Source: Hemerocallis citrina (Eukaryota; Streptophyta; Magnoliopsida; Asparagales; Asphodelaceae). From it: DNA of 64,000 bases. This document shows, one piece after another, positions 48,015-59,355 of this stretch. Every line of letters begins with the position of its first letter. Position 1 is the first letter of the stretch. The DNA lies in NCBI GenBank assembly GCA_017893485.1, contig CM030363.1, positions 174,432,686 through 174,496,685 of the forward strand, in the 5' to 3' direction. The notes below the pieces were generated by a model. It did no database searches, was not told where the DNA came from, and worked only from the letters and a program-made list of their open reading frames with translations. The position numbers and the translations under genes were made by a program.

Positions 48015-48635
48015 TGTTGTTGCTTATTTTGTTGTGGGAGCAAATGGATCATGAGTTTATATTTGAAGAAAACTACTAAAGATCTAACCTTTGATCGTTG
48101 CGGTAAAAAGTTGTTACAACTCCCATGTGTTGATCTGGATCATTGATTGAACACCGTGATCTAAATCCGACGGTTACGGACGCAGCCGACGGACCTTTAA
48201 AATGCTTGAAACACTTGGGATGCCCCCAACGACAGAATCTCCGACGCTCAAGTCAGAATCAGAGAGAGAAAGAGAGTTTGAGAGGAAAATTGCGAATTAC
48301 CCTCTAACCGAGGAGGTGGGAGGGTATTTATAGACCTGAGAAACAGTCTAGGAGATCGATATGAATTCATTATCTCTAATTTGAATCTCCCCTTCAAGAG
48401 ATAAGTTCTCTTATTTGGGGATAAGAGATTTGACTAACAACCCTTATGGGTTGGGTCTCTCATAGTGGGCATAATCTCACTTTTAGTGGGCTTAAAGTGG
48501 CCCACATCTTATGGAGGAGACTGAAGAAGGTCGGACATATTAAAGAGACCTTTGATGGCTAATATGCCTGTAGAAGCTTTAGGATCTATGTCGGAATCGT
48601 ACGACCCTGATTTGCTACGATTTTTACCATTATCA
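48015..48635 (-). repeat. 3' LTR of the Tat-like element
   Basis: Aligns end to end with 57122-57741 with many substitutions, indicating an old insertion. Shared features include TCTAGGAGATCGATATGAAT and a TATTTATAGACC TATA-like site (48327) on the opposite face. Confidence 0.8.
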
Positions 48636-49189
48636 TAAGCCCCCCACTCCCGGAAGACAAATAATTTAGCTTTCGGATAGTAGTTCGCCTTATTTTTCAA
48701 TTCAGGGTACAATCTTACTGTTCAAGGTTGATTGGAAATACTTGGAACTGATCAGAAGATTCTGGAGGCGGTAAATATTTATCCTGGATTTTTCTGAATT
48801 TTCTTATAACTTGTCCGATTTTTAATAATTTTTCTCCAATTTAAAATCACTTTTTTAAAATTTTTAATTAATAATCAAAAATTTTAATGTTTTTCCTAAA
48901 ATTTTAATTATTTTCTAAATTGAAATAATGAATTTTGGGGTTTTTAATGAATTATCATACCTCAGCACGCTTCTTGCCGCAATTAGGTGCGTTGATCGCC
49001 ACTTGGTTCACCCGCTGAGTGGGTTCAACGGCCATGATGGCGCTGCTGAGATGGAGGGGGACTTGGCGTGATCGAGGGCACGGATCAGGCGCTTAGCGCA
49101 CATTTTAGGGGGATCGAGCGACAGAGGATGGGAGTGGAGCTCTTGAGACGACATAGCCGAATCGGGAGCGCCCATCTCGAGTGTGCATG

Positions 49190-49840
49190 CTTTTCTGAAG
49201 GATCTGATGGTCAGCAACTGCAACTTTTCGGAACGATGTGACGGTCGACTACTATTTCGTCGAGCTACTCATTTTGTCAAGCTATGTAGTTCGTGGAGCT
49301 TTTCATCTCGTCGAGCTTCGTCGAGCTATGGGTTTGTTCATCGAACTATGGTTCTTATCGAGCTCTACTCCCATCGAGCTATGGGTTTGGTCGAGCTAAT
49401 AACTTCTTGTTGTCAAGCTAGTGCCATCGAGTAACAATTTTCATGCAGGCTGCTACTTGGTTGAGCTACAGGCGAGCTTGTTGTAGCCGAGCTAGACTTT
49501 GGGCGAGCTCTTTTGGCGACCAGGAGCTTGGCGGGGTTGCTGAGCTTTGACGAAATGGGAGCTCGGAGTTGGGTTTTGCAAACTTTCTAAGGGATGAACT
49601 TGTTGTAGTTGAGCTCTGATTTTCCTTTCGAGCTATGGAGTTGGGCGTCTCCTCCTTGCCAAGCTATAGATTTAGGCATCTCCTCGTCATCGAGTTCGAG
49701 CTACGATCCCCCATTGAGCTATGGGCTTCGTCGAGCTATGGTATTCCCAAATTTGTCGAGCTATATTTGGTCGAGCTCTATGTTTTTGGGTGAGCTCTGT
49801 TTCGATCGAGCTACTGGCGAGCTTGTGGACTCATAGGCTA
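49190..49840. repeat. Degenerate TCGAGCTATGG repeats
   Basis: The phrase TCGAGCTATGG(G/T)TT recurs at irregular 20-60 bp spacing more than ten times. It is part of the repeat-rich 3' region of the Tat-like element. Confidence 0.7.
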
Positions 49841-50729
49841 GAGTTCGTAAAAGTGTTTTAGGTTTCATCGAAGTGGGTTTTTGGAGTTCGTCGAAGCTTC
49901 CGCGGTGGACTTCAGGTTTCGAACTAAGGGTTTTGGAGCTTCTGAGTTTGAAGAGGTTTTGGTCGGGTTTGGATGCAGCTCTGTTTGGATGTCGATGAAG
50001 CTTTTGTTTTGAACTCAGACTTTGAACTCAACTATCCATTTCCACTAGGTTGATGCTTTAGAGTTGGGTTTTGGTAGAGCTAGCGTTTGGCTTCGGTTTT
50101 GAAGCTCTATTGTTAGAGCTTCGGGTTCGAAGCCATGTATATGATGCTTGCACTTGATCGACTTCGAAATTCCATCCATTGCTGGATTGAGTTTAAACCG
50201 AGCTGGGTGCTTTCGGTGGCTTCGAAGCTCGTTTGTTGTTGAGTTGTGAACTCTGGTTTTTGAAGCTGTTTTGGGTTGGTAGACTTTGGGTTTCGGGTTT
50301 GTGAATCCGGATAATCACTTTAGTATCTAAGAGGGTTTAAGACTTGACTGTTAGGATATGAGGCTTGACTGTTGTATCTGATATCCACTTCAGTCTTCAG
50401 CATCCAAGAGGGTATAAGGCCCTCTATTTTATTTGTCAAGATTTGAAGCTTTCAAAGTTTATGAGGAGCTTGGTGTTGCTTCTTGTTGAGTTGGCTGCGT
50501 GAGCTCCTGCTTGGGTATCAGAGCTTCTAGTTTAGTCGACATTGTGCTGCAGCTTGAAGATTTATCGAGTTTCACCTGTCGAATGTTTGGTGAGCGGTCT
50601 ACTTCTTCAAATTACTCTTTTATTACCAAGCATTGTGTTGTTCGCTTGTTTTGTCAATTTGTTGTTCATTTCGTCGAACTGCTCTTTTGTCTACCAAGCA
50701 TTATGCTAAGAGAGTTTGTAGAGATAACT

Positions 50730-51690
50730 TTCAAATGAAGTTGGACGTTTGAACGTGCTGTTTGCGTCCAACAAGTTTGTAGAGAACTTTTAAACGGACC
50801 AACGGGGCTGGATGTAAAGCTCGTTTTTTATCACAACAAATTGTGTAGGGGCAACTCTGAGGCAGATTTGAATGTTGAGCTTGCCATTTGATCCCGACAA
50901 GTTTATAGAGAACTTTGCGATGAAGTTGGATATTTAAACTTGTAATTATTTCCAACAAGTTTAGAGAGAACTCTATAATGAGTTAGACATTGAACTTGCC
51001 GTTTGCTCCCAACAAATTTTGTAGAGGCAACTCTGAGACAAATTTGATGTTAAACTTATTGTTTGTTCCCAAAAAGTATGTAGAGGCAACTCTCAGGTGG
51101 AGTTGATGTCTCACCAAACGTTTGTGCTCGGCAAGTGAGTAGACGCAACTCTAGGACAGAGTTGATGTAGAACTTGCTGTTTGACCCCAATAAGTTTATA
51201 GAGGTAACTCTAAGACAGAGTTAATCATAGAGCTTACCGTTTGATTCTGACAAGTTTGGAAAGAACTCTGAGATGGAGTTGAACGTAGAGCTTGCGGTTT
51301 GTGCCTAACAAGTTGATAAAGAATTCTATGACGGAGTTGAACGTTGAACTTTTTGTTTGCTCCCAACAAGTTTGCAGATGCAACTGTAGACGGAGTTGAA
51401 TGTAGAGCTTGTTGTTTGATCTCAGTAAGTTTTGTTGAGGCAACTCTTTATTCGAGTTTATGTAGAGCTTGCTGTTTGATCCCAAAAAGTTAATAGAGAA
51501 CTCTTTGACAGAGTTAGATGTTGAACTTGCCGTTTGTGCTCAGCAAATTTTGTAGAGGCAACTCTGAGACAGAGTTGATGTTGAACATGCTGTTTGCGCC
51601 CAACAAGTTTTGTAAAGGAAACTCTGAGACGGAGTTGAATGTTTGAACTTGTCGTTTGATCCCAGTAAGTTTTGATAGACAACCCTCGGC
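50730..51690. repeat. ~59-bp tandem array I (about 16 units)
   Basis: Units follow the pattern GAACTTGCTGTTTGCTCCC - AACAAGTTTGTAGAGGCAACT - CTGAGACGGAGTTGA, with spacing near 59 bp. Example starts of the AACAAGTTT core are about 50769, 51188, 51248, 51309 and 51367. Most units can pair AACTTG with CAAGTT. Frames through it on the minus strand are just translated repeats. Confidence 0.8.
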
Positions 51691-51739
51691 CGACATTTAG
51701 GCGATGACCCTACATGAAGTTATGGGGTTGTTGGAAAGA

Positions 51740-52780
51740 CTCGAGCGAAGAGCGGGGCGCTAAATTTGTTTTTTGGTGTCAACGAATTTTTGATGGAGCT
51801 TGAGCGAAGAACAAGGCGTTGAACTCATTTTTTGGAGTCAACGAGTTGTTGATGGAGCCTAGGTAATGAGTTGTAGACGAAGCCTGAGTGGAAAGTAAGG
51901 CATTGAACTCGTTATTTGGATTCAATGAGTTTTTGATGGATCCTGAGCGAAGATTAAGCTATTCAACTATTTGTTTGGAGTCAACGAGTTGTTAATGGGG
52001 CCTGGGCAAATATCGAGGTGTTGAACTCATTGTTTGGAGTCAATGAGTTGTAGACGAAGCCTGAGCAGAGAGCAAGGTGGAGCTCAAGCGGTGTGCAAGG
52101 GGTCAAACTCGTTGTTTGGAGAAAACGAGTTATTGATGGAGCTCGAGCGATGAGCGAGTGTCGAACTCATTGTTTGGAGCCAACGAGTTGCTGATGGAGC
52201 TCGAGAAGTGAGCAAAGTGTTGAACTCGTTGTTCAGAGTTAGCAAGTTGTTGATGGAGCCTGAGTGAAGAGCGATGCGTGAAACTTGTCGTTTGGAGTTA
52301 ACGAGTTGTTAATGGAGCTTGCATGGTGAGTGGATCGTTGAACTCATTGTTTAAAGTCAACGAGTTATTGATGGAGCTCGGGCAGTAAATAGAACATTGA
52401 ACTCGTTGTTTGGAGGACATGAGTCATTGATAGAGCTCGAGCAGTGAGCGGAGTGTTGAACTCGTTGTTTGGATCTAACGAGTTGTTGGCGGAGCTCGAG
52501 CGGAAAAAAGAGTTTTGAATTCGTTGTTTGAAGTCAACGAGTTGTTGATGGTGCCTGCGAGAAGAGTTGGGCATCGAACTCGTTTTTTGGAGTCAAAGAG
52601 TTTTTGATGGAGCTAAGCGGATCGCAAGGTGTCGAACTCGTTGTATGGAGCTAAAAGTTGTTAATGGAGCTCAAGCGGTGAGCAGAGCATTAAACTCGTT
52701 TGTTAGGAGCCAACGAGTTTCTAATGGAGCTCGAGCATTGAACTCATTGTTTGTGGCTAACAAGTTATTGGAGGAACTTG
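51740..52780. repeat. ~60-bp tandem array II with stem-loop in each unit (about 17 units)
   Basis: Units follow GTTGAACTCGTTGTTTGGAG - TCAACGAGTTGTTGATGG - AGCTCGAGCGGTGAGC. AACTCGTTG and CAACGAGTT are exact complements separated by about 8 nt, and many units keep this. Same period and register as array I, suggesting common ancestry. Confidence 0.85.
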
Positions 52781-53439
52781 TTTTGAGTCTTCTTGGTATT
52801 GAAGTGAAGTCATTTTTGTTTGTATCGTGTTGAAGTAATTCCATTTTTCTTTGAACTGTACACCGAATGAGGCCTTCGGGGTGCCAAGCTTGCTCTCCTT
52901 CCCGTTTGCGCAGTGTGTCATGCAGGGCAGAGTTGGAGCTTCCTCAGGTGAATATGGTAGGACTGACTTGGAGCTTGAATCTTGCCCGCCTAAGGATGTC
53001 TTGCCTTGAATTTTATCTTCAAGAGTTGAGGTGGTCCGGTGGAGCTGTTAGCTGGTAGGAGGCCTGTGAAGAAATTTGTGTCTCTTAGGCGGGACATCCC
53101 TCTACCATGCAGTTGGAAGGACGACTTGTATGATAAGTTGTTCTTTAGCGTTTGTAAAACTTTTGTGGCAATTCTTAGGCATGAAACGTAGAAACATTGT
53201 AATTCAATACTTGTAATGTGACCCGTAGTTTTATACTTGTACATAATTGTAATGGCACTGGATCTGAATACATAGATTTGTGGTAGTTCTGTAGCTGGGA
53301 GAGTTCTTTCATATACTTGATCCTTGTTGTGTTACTTGTTGAAGTTGATGAGCCGTCGACTGGGTTGTTTGTAGCTAAAAGATGAAGACCTCGAACTTGT
53401 TGTCTATAGCTAACGAACTGTCGATGGGATTCACATGAT

Positions 53440-54130
53440 GTGCGTAGTGTTTGACAGTTATGATTTGTCCGTCTTGTGCTAGTTGAACTCTGAGGAAGAG
53501 TTATTTTCCGAACTTGCTGAATGAGTGCTTAGCTAGTTGTAGGAGCAACTCTGATGGAGAGTTATTTTCCAAACTTGCTATATGGGTCCTCCAACAAATT
53601 CTGAGTCACAATGAGTGGCGAGTTGAAACCCAAATGTTGTTTTTGCGAGTTTTATTGGAGCAACTACAATCCACGATTTTGGACCTCTAATAGGTTTTTA
53701 AGGATTTTTAACTAGTTTCAGGAACAATTGAATGACGAGTTGAACTCTGAACGTGCTTGATTGCAAGTTGAACTCTGAACATATTTGGTTGCAGGATGCT
53801 AAAGTAACTCCGAGCCATAAGTATGAATTCTGAACTTGTTAGTTTAGGTATTAATAGGTTGTAGGAGCAGTTCGAATAGCGAGTGGAACTCTGTACTTGC
53901 TTTGTCGCGAGTTGCTAGAGGAACATCGAGCTATGGGTATAGAATCCGAACCTGTCATAGAGGCATTAAAGGATTGCAGAAGCGGATCAAATGGTGAAGC
54001 GAACTCTGAACTTACTTTGCTATAAATTGCTATAGTAATTTCGAGCCATGGGTATGGACCTGAACCCGTCTTATAAGGAGCTTTTAATGAGTTTTTTGTG
54101 CCGTTTTTAAGAGTAGATTTGGCATTTAAC
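53440..54130. repeat. ~115-bp tandem repeats
   Basis: The phrases GAACTCTGAACTTG, GAGTTGCTAGAGGAAC and CGAGCCATGGGTATG recur in order. Clear copies of the last are near 53811, 53928 and 54042. More diverged partial units extend left to about 53440. Confidence 0.65.
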
Positions 54131-54199
54131 TCATTGTATTCATCCGTAGATTTGTACAATAATTCTGCAAAAGTTAATACTAAATTTTATTGAAAAATA

Positions 54200-54700
54200 A
54201 AACTAAGCGGCTACTCTAGTGGCTGACAGTTATTACATGCTATGACCGGTAGTGAAAACGGTCTTTATTGTAAAGTAAAATTAAATGGCTACTATAGTGG
54301 CTAATCATTATTACAAATTGAGAAAATTTACTACTACTACTAAGACAGGACGTTTTAGATGCCCTTGTTGTACTTCATAAGGTGTTCTACTTTCCAAGTC
54401 CCTGCTGATATTCTTTTGCCCCCTGGTTCTTCAAGTTGATGAGTTGCTAGGCGAATAACTTGGTAAACCTTTCATGGACTTGCCTGTTTTGGAGTGAGCC
54501 TCCACTTTTTTTGCAGGGAGAATAAGAGATCTTCAGATTCGCTAATGTGTTTAGACAAGACTTATTCTTTTCGTTGAATGAGCAGAGCGGCTTCGGGCGA
54601 TGAGTTCAAGTCTATTATTGTATTATGATGCGAACGAAGTTAGACTTGGTGGGAGATGATTTGGCAGGTTTGAAAGTTCTTGTAATGATTTTCTATAGCA
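54200..54700. other. Tat-like element internal region without recognisable coding
   Basis: This lies between the repeats and the protease remnant. Where reverse transcriptase would begin in an autonomous element, I see none. Confidence 0.5.
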
Positions 54701-57063
54701 GTGGCTTCAAGCTTATTTACGAACTTGGAGTTAATGTGATGGTTTTCCGACGATAGCTCTATGGCGTCGAGGGAGAGAACCGAGCCCCACATTGTGGCGG
54801 TGTTGCATGCTCATGCTGCCTGTTGGCTCCCTACAACTTGGCCCACGCCTGTTGGCGTTGGAAACTCATTTTCGTGTGGTAGGCGGAAGCAACTGCATGA
54901 ATATTGTGTTGTATGCAGCTTTGACATCAACTACCATAAAATCTAGTGCTTCTATTCGAATAGTGGGGGCTTTTTTTCTGCTGTCACATCGAGTGTGACG
55001 ATTCCTTCTACTTGAACTGAAAAATCAAAAAATCCGTGGAGTGTATAGCTGGCTGGCTTGAGCCGGTCCTGGGAGAGCTTGAGGCCGTTGAAAGTGTTCA
55101 TGAAAAAGATGTTTACTGAGTTGTCGTTGTCCACCAGGATTTAGCGTACCTCAAGATTTACCATGCAAAGGTTTATGACCAATGCGTCGCAGTGAGGTGT
55201 TCGGATACCTTCTTGTCGGAGATAAATATCAGGATCCTGGTGCTCTTGGTAGGCGGGATGTTATGCACAGAGTTGACTTCCCCGACGAAGGCTTTGCGGG
55301 AGGAGTTAGAGTCTCCCCCTATCAGACCTCCGTGAATGAAGTGGAGAATGGCCATGTATTCCGAGTCTCGTGATTCAAAGGGTCTCTCTTGATGCTTATT
55401 AGCCCACCATGCTGGAGGAGTTTCAGCATTGTTGTTTTTCTAGAAAAATTAAAAGAGATAGCCCCGACAAATCAAGTGTTCAAGTTCATCTTTGAGGGCT
55501 TAAAAATTGTCTTTAGTGTGTTCATGGTCTCTATGAAATGCGCACAACTTATTCTTATATCTTCTCTTGCTAACTGCAGACATCTTAGGGGGGGGTGGAT
55601 TATTCCGTCATTCTCAATTTCCATGAGGATGACTGATACGCTTGCATTAACAGGTTTGAACTTGTCGAAGCGTAGTGCTGAAGGGGGACGACATTGACCA
55701 GCACCGTTTTTCTGAAATTTCCTAGGACCTTACTCACTTGTATTCTTCTGCTTATTCTCGGAATATGATTAGTTCTTGACTTGAGGATAAAGAGCTTTCT
55801 CGACTCTAATATATTTGTCACTCAAATCTAGGAGTTCAGTAAAATCTTTAGGTGGCTTCTTCGTAAGGGAGGCTTTCAGGTTTTTATGAGTGACATTATG
55901 GCGGAAGGCGGAAACCACCACTGAGAATCTAAGGAGGAGATGGACCTTGTTTCGGCTGTGAAGCGCTTGACAAAGTCTTTTAGCAGCTCTCCGTCCTTTT
56001 GCTTTAATTTCAATAGAGAGGCACTTGTTTTTTCAACCTTGCGGGCAGTAACGAAGTGTGCTATGAAGAGCTCCTTGAGCTGGTCGAAGGAGAATATTAA
56101 CTCTGGAGTGAGGTGAGAGTGTCATTCCCTTATTGATCCTTTCAAAGTTGCGGGGAATGTTCGGCACATGAGCGCATCAGTGGCATTGTAGATAATCATA
56201 AGTTTTAAAATTCTCAATATGGTCAGTCAGGTCTGATTCACAATTGTATGACTCGAATTGAGGAGCTTTGAAGTTCCTCAGAATGGGTGCATCCAGGATG
56301 AATTTGCTGAAATAAAGTTGACTGGGGCGGTAAGCCATGCTGGAGCGGTTTCTCTCATTCTTTATTTGTTCCATACGATCTTATACTTCTTGGATGCGGC
56401 GAAAGACTTGGTCGTCCTCCCCCTTTGAATCTAGTTGAGTTGCTGGATTTTTCTTCTTTTGAAGAAGTAGTGTGGCGGCTCCATGAGTGTCGACCCTGAT
56501 CATGAGTACCTCAAATAGCTTGGAGAATGTTGTGCTTGATGTTCTCCAATTTGGCCCTAGTGACTATGACCCCCTTTATCTTTGTTTCTCTTAAGATACT
56601 TTCGACTCTCTTGAGTCGGGCTTCTCTCTACAGTGCACACCCTAAGAGAGGAGTATCTTGATCTCTGCCTTGGCAGAGAGTTTCTTCTTCGGTTCATTTG
56701 ACGTTCTAAGCGGGAGGCCTCTGCTCGGGCGCATCTCTTATCCAAATGGGTTCGTAGATCGGTTCCTTCTTACCTAGCGTAGTTGATGATTTGGTGGAGA
56801 TCTCTCGACCATCGGGGACCTCGCGAGGCCATTGATTCACTAGAAGGATTATGGACTGAGACACGGTCGTGCAGAGGGTGTTGTTCATGATGGCTTTGTC
56901 GGGAGCCCCCCGATGCCTCTCCGTTGATGGAAGCTTGATTAGGCTGTTGTGGAGGATCCAGCTGTTGAGAAGGAATTGGGTCCCCCACGGGAGGAGCTAG
57001 TTGACGAAAAGAGTTGGTTCGAAGGCTTGAGGCCGCCGCTCTCCCCCTTAGTGTAGGTGGCAT
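54700..57063 (-). pseudogene. Tat-like gag-protease remnant
   Basis: It starts at MPPTLRGRAAASSLRTNSF (57063) shortly after the primer site. The Ty3 gag core reads MCRTFPATLKGSIR, HSHLTPELIFSFDQLKELFI and LKLKQKDGELLKDFVKRFTA (about 56170-55960). A zinc-knuckle remnant reads CAFHRDHEHTKDNF (about 55550). The protease reads ILVDNDNSVNIFFMNTFNG (about 55140), where an active-site VDNGSS would be expected, so the conserved Gly is Asp. Several stops and frameshifts interrupt it. Confidence 0.75.
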
Positions 57064-57121
57064 GGTGGTGAGTCTGATCTTTGATGTAGATCTGTGTAGT
57101 TTCCCACAGACGGTGCCATTA

Positions 57122-57741
57122 TGTTACTGCTTATTTTGGTGTGGGCGCAAACAGATAGTGAGTTTATATTTGAAGAAAACTTCTAAAGATCTAACCTTTG
57201 ATCGTTACCGTGAAAAGTATTTAAAGCTCCCGTGAGTTGATATGGATCGTTGATTGAACACCGTGATCTGAATTTGACGGTTGCTGACACGTCCGATGGA
57301 CCTGCAAAAATCCTGAAACACCGTGGATAGCCCCAAAGACAGACCCTCCGACGATCAAGTCAGAATCAAAGAAAGAAAAAGCGTTTGAGAGGGAAATTGC
57401 GAATTACCTTCTGACTGAAGTGGGGGAAACAGTCTAGGAGATCGATATGAATCCATTAGATCGACATAAATTCCTTATCTCTGTCTGAATCTCTCCCTCA
57501 AGAGATAAGCTCGTGTTTGGGGATAAAAGATTTGACTAACAACCCTTATGGGCTGGGTCTTTCCTAGTGGGCCTAATCTATCAATTTTAATGGGTTTAAA
57601 AGCGGCCCACATCTTGTGGAGGAGCCTGAAGAAGACCCGCACTTGTTAAATAGGCATGTGATGGCTAATCTACTTGTAGAATCTTTAAGATCCATGACAA
57701 AATTGTATGACCCTGATTTGCTGTGATTTTTATCATTATCA
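57122..57741 (-). repeat. 5' LTR of the Tat-like element
   Basis: 620 bp, minus strand from TGATAATGATAAAAATC at 57741 to GCAGTAACA at 57122, followed by the primer site. Homologous to 48015-48635. Confidence 0.85.
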
Positions 57742-59001
57742 GTTTGATACAAAACGGTAACACACAAATCTTCAAAGGATGGATAGTTGAGGCCAATGTG
57801 GAGGGCCTCTTCCAACTCTTCGGCTTGCCGCCTGACTTTTTTCTTCGCCAGCTTGGCTCTCCGAGCGTTGAGTTCGTCCTGGCTGATCATATATGGGGAA
57901 GAAAAAAAAACACAAGTTACAAATCAGCCATACGAACATCAAAAGCTACAACCAAAGGAACATACTATGGTACAACAGTCGTACTCAGCTCCCACTTCAC
58001 TAATTGTGTCTCCTTCACCTTGGTCCTACCGCCCCATTGGAAAAGAGGCATTCGAACTCCTCTAACTCCTCCCCATTAAATTCCTTCTCCTTAGGATCCT
58101 TAACATTCTACATGTCAAAAACCCAATGTGTGGGTATGTCTCATGGTTCAGTGCTACGAATCTGTAACGAAACGGAGGCCATGATAAATTGTTAGGCGAG
58201 GAGGCACCAAGTACTTCGACTTTCTGTCCTTGATGGAGTTGGGGTGCCCCTGGAATGCATGCTTCTTGGTCTGAGGGGAGAGGTTGTACCGACCTCCCTC
58301 AATTAGGCGGGAGCAGAGACCGAAGCATCGACGAAAGTTTTTTAAGGCTCAGCATAACCTCCATTCTTTCGCACAACAAGGGGAAACTGGCATAAGCTTC
58401 CAAGAGTTGGGCACACTCTGAGACAATTCACCACCTTCTTAATGAAGGGGTGGATCGACAGATGAAGACCCAACAGAAAAGCGTCGAAGGGGAATATGCA
58501 GAACCTTGGAGAAAAGACGTGGGTAGGCCGGTTGCTGGGACTGGGAAGAAGCAGATATAACGTTCTAGGTAGGACCAGCCTCGATCAGAGGCCTCCCAAG
58601 CGAAGGTGGCCGATTCCCGAATTGCACCAAATCTCGGAGATCCTCGGGATACATCCAAAATAGGATTGGATCTTTAAAATGGGGGGACTCCAAACCACCT
58701 CTCTCATCGTACTTGATGGGCTCCTTCACTACTGAGTTCGCCTCCTAAAAAACCAATTTCCTTTTCCCCTTGTGCCTCGGAGTTCGGGGGCCAAAGGTAA
58801 TATCTGAACATCATCCTCCAATTCGGGAAGTGGCACCTCTACTTTGACTTCCTCCTAGCAAAGCGATACCTCGTCCTCATCACCCTCTTCCTCCTAGGAT
58901 GCGGCGTCCAACTCCTGCTCCTTCAACGGTTCAGAAGACCTTACGTCTACATCATCTTGACCAGACAAAGAAGCTGAGTCACTAGCTCAGACCCTAGACA
59001 T
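57742..59001 (-). pseudogene. 'Putative gypsy type transposon' ORF, N-terminal and middle part
   Basis: Starting at ATG 59001 on the minus strand, an acidic region has SGQDDVDVRSSEPLKEQELD with internal TAG codons. Then come ERYICFFPVPATGLP and HPFIKKVVNCLRVCPT (about 58550-58400), and finally MISQDELNARRAKLAKKKVR and QAEELEEALHIGLNYPSFED (57890-57770). The order fits PF04195-like proteins found in plant gypsy-type elements. It is interrupted by stops and by the 9.7-kb insertion at 57741, beyond which it resumes at 48014. It is antisense to the plus-strand LTR at 63596. Confidence 0.45.
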
Positions 59002-59221
59002 TATCTCTGGAAAATAAATTACCTGAGAAAGAAGATTGCAAAACTAGCAACGAAGGAAGCCGAAAAATCTCGCCGGAATGGGAAAACTAGAAAAAGAAAG
59101 CAATGAGGAGGGAGAAGTTCTAAACAAGAAGTGAAGAGTAAAGAGAAAATGAGAAGGGGTGGGGGATTATATAAAACGAAAGATGGAGGAATCAGAAGAG
59201 ATGCCTCGGTAACTATAAATG

Positions 59222-59355
59222 ATGACGTGACACGATCTTTGTTGCCACGTACAACCCCTTCCAAGAGTGGAAGATCAAGAGAAATAGGAAACGCATTGGG
59301 AATCACAATGATAACGTGGTATGATCTCCATTACTCACATATAACCCCATCCAAC
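59222..59355 (+). repeat. ~80-bp tandem repeat units, left part
   Basis: Units contain GTGRCATGATCTCC followed by (T/A)ACCCCATCCAAC. Two units lie here (about 59222 and 59310); the second is split by the solo LTR and the array resumes at 62681-62860. Confidence 0.6.

Larger units (their letters stand above)
48015..57741 (-). mobile_element. Tat-like gypsy element, gag-PR only, with tandem-repeat 3' region
   Basis: LTRs are 57122-57741 (5', 620 bp) and 48015-48635 (3', 621 bp), both starting TGATAATG on the minus strand. The primer site TGGCACCGTCTGTGGGAA is at 57118-57101; the polypurine tract GAGTGGGGGGCTTA is at 48649-48636. Flanking duplications are GTTTG (57742-57746) and ATTTG (48010-48014), one base different. 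Coding is limited to gag and protease. The interval 48.65-54.2 kb is mostly diverged tandem repeats. No reverse transcriptase or integrase, so it is non-autonomous. Confidence 0.85.

Noticed and set aside
51234..51696. Minus-strand proteins rich in KLYIQL and NLLGTN repeats
   Set aside because: They are translations of the 59-bp tandem repeat, with no start/stop logic or domain.
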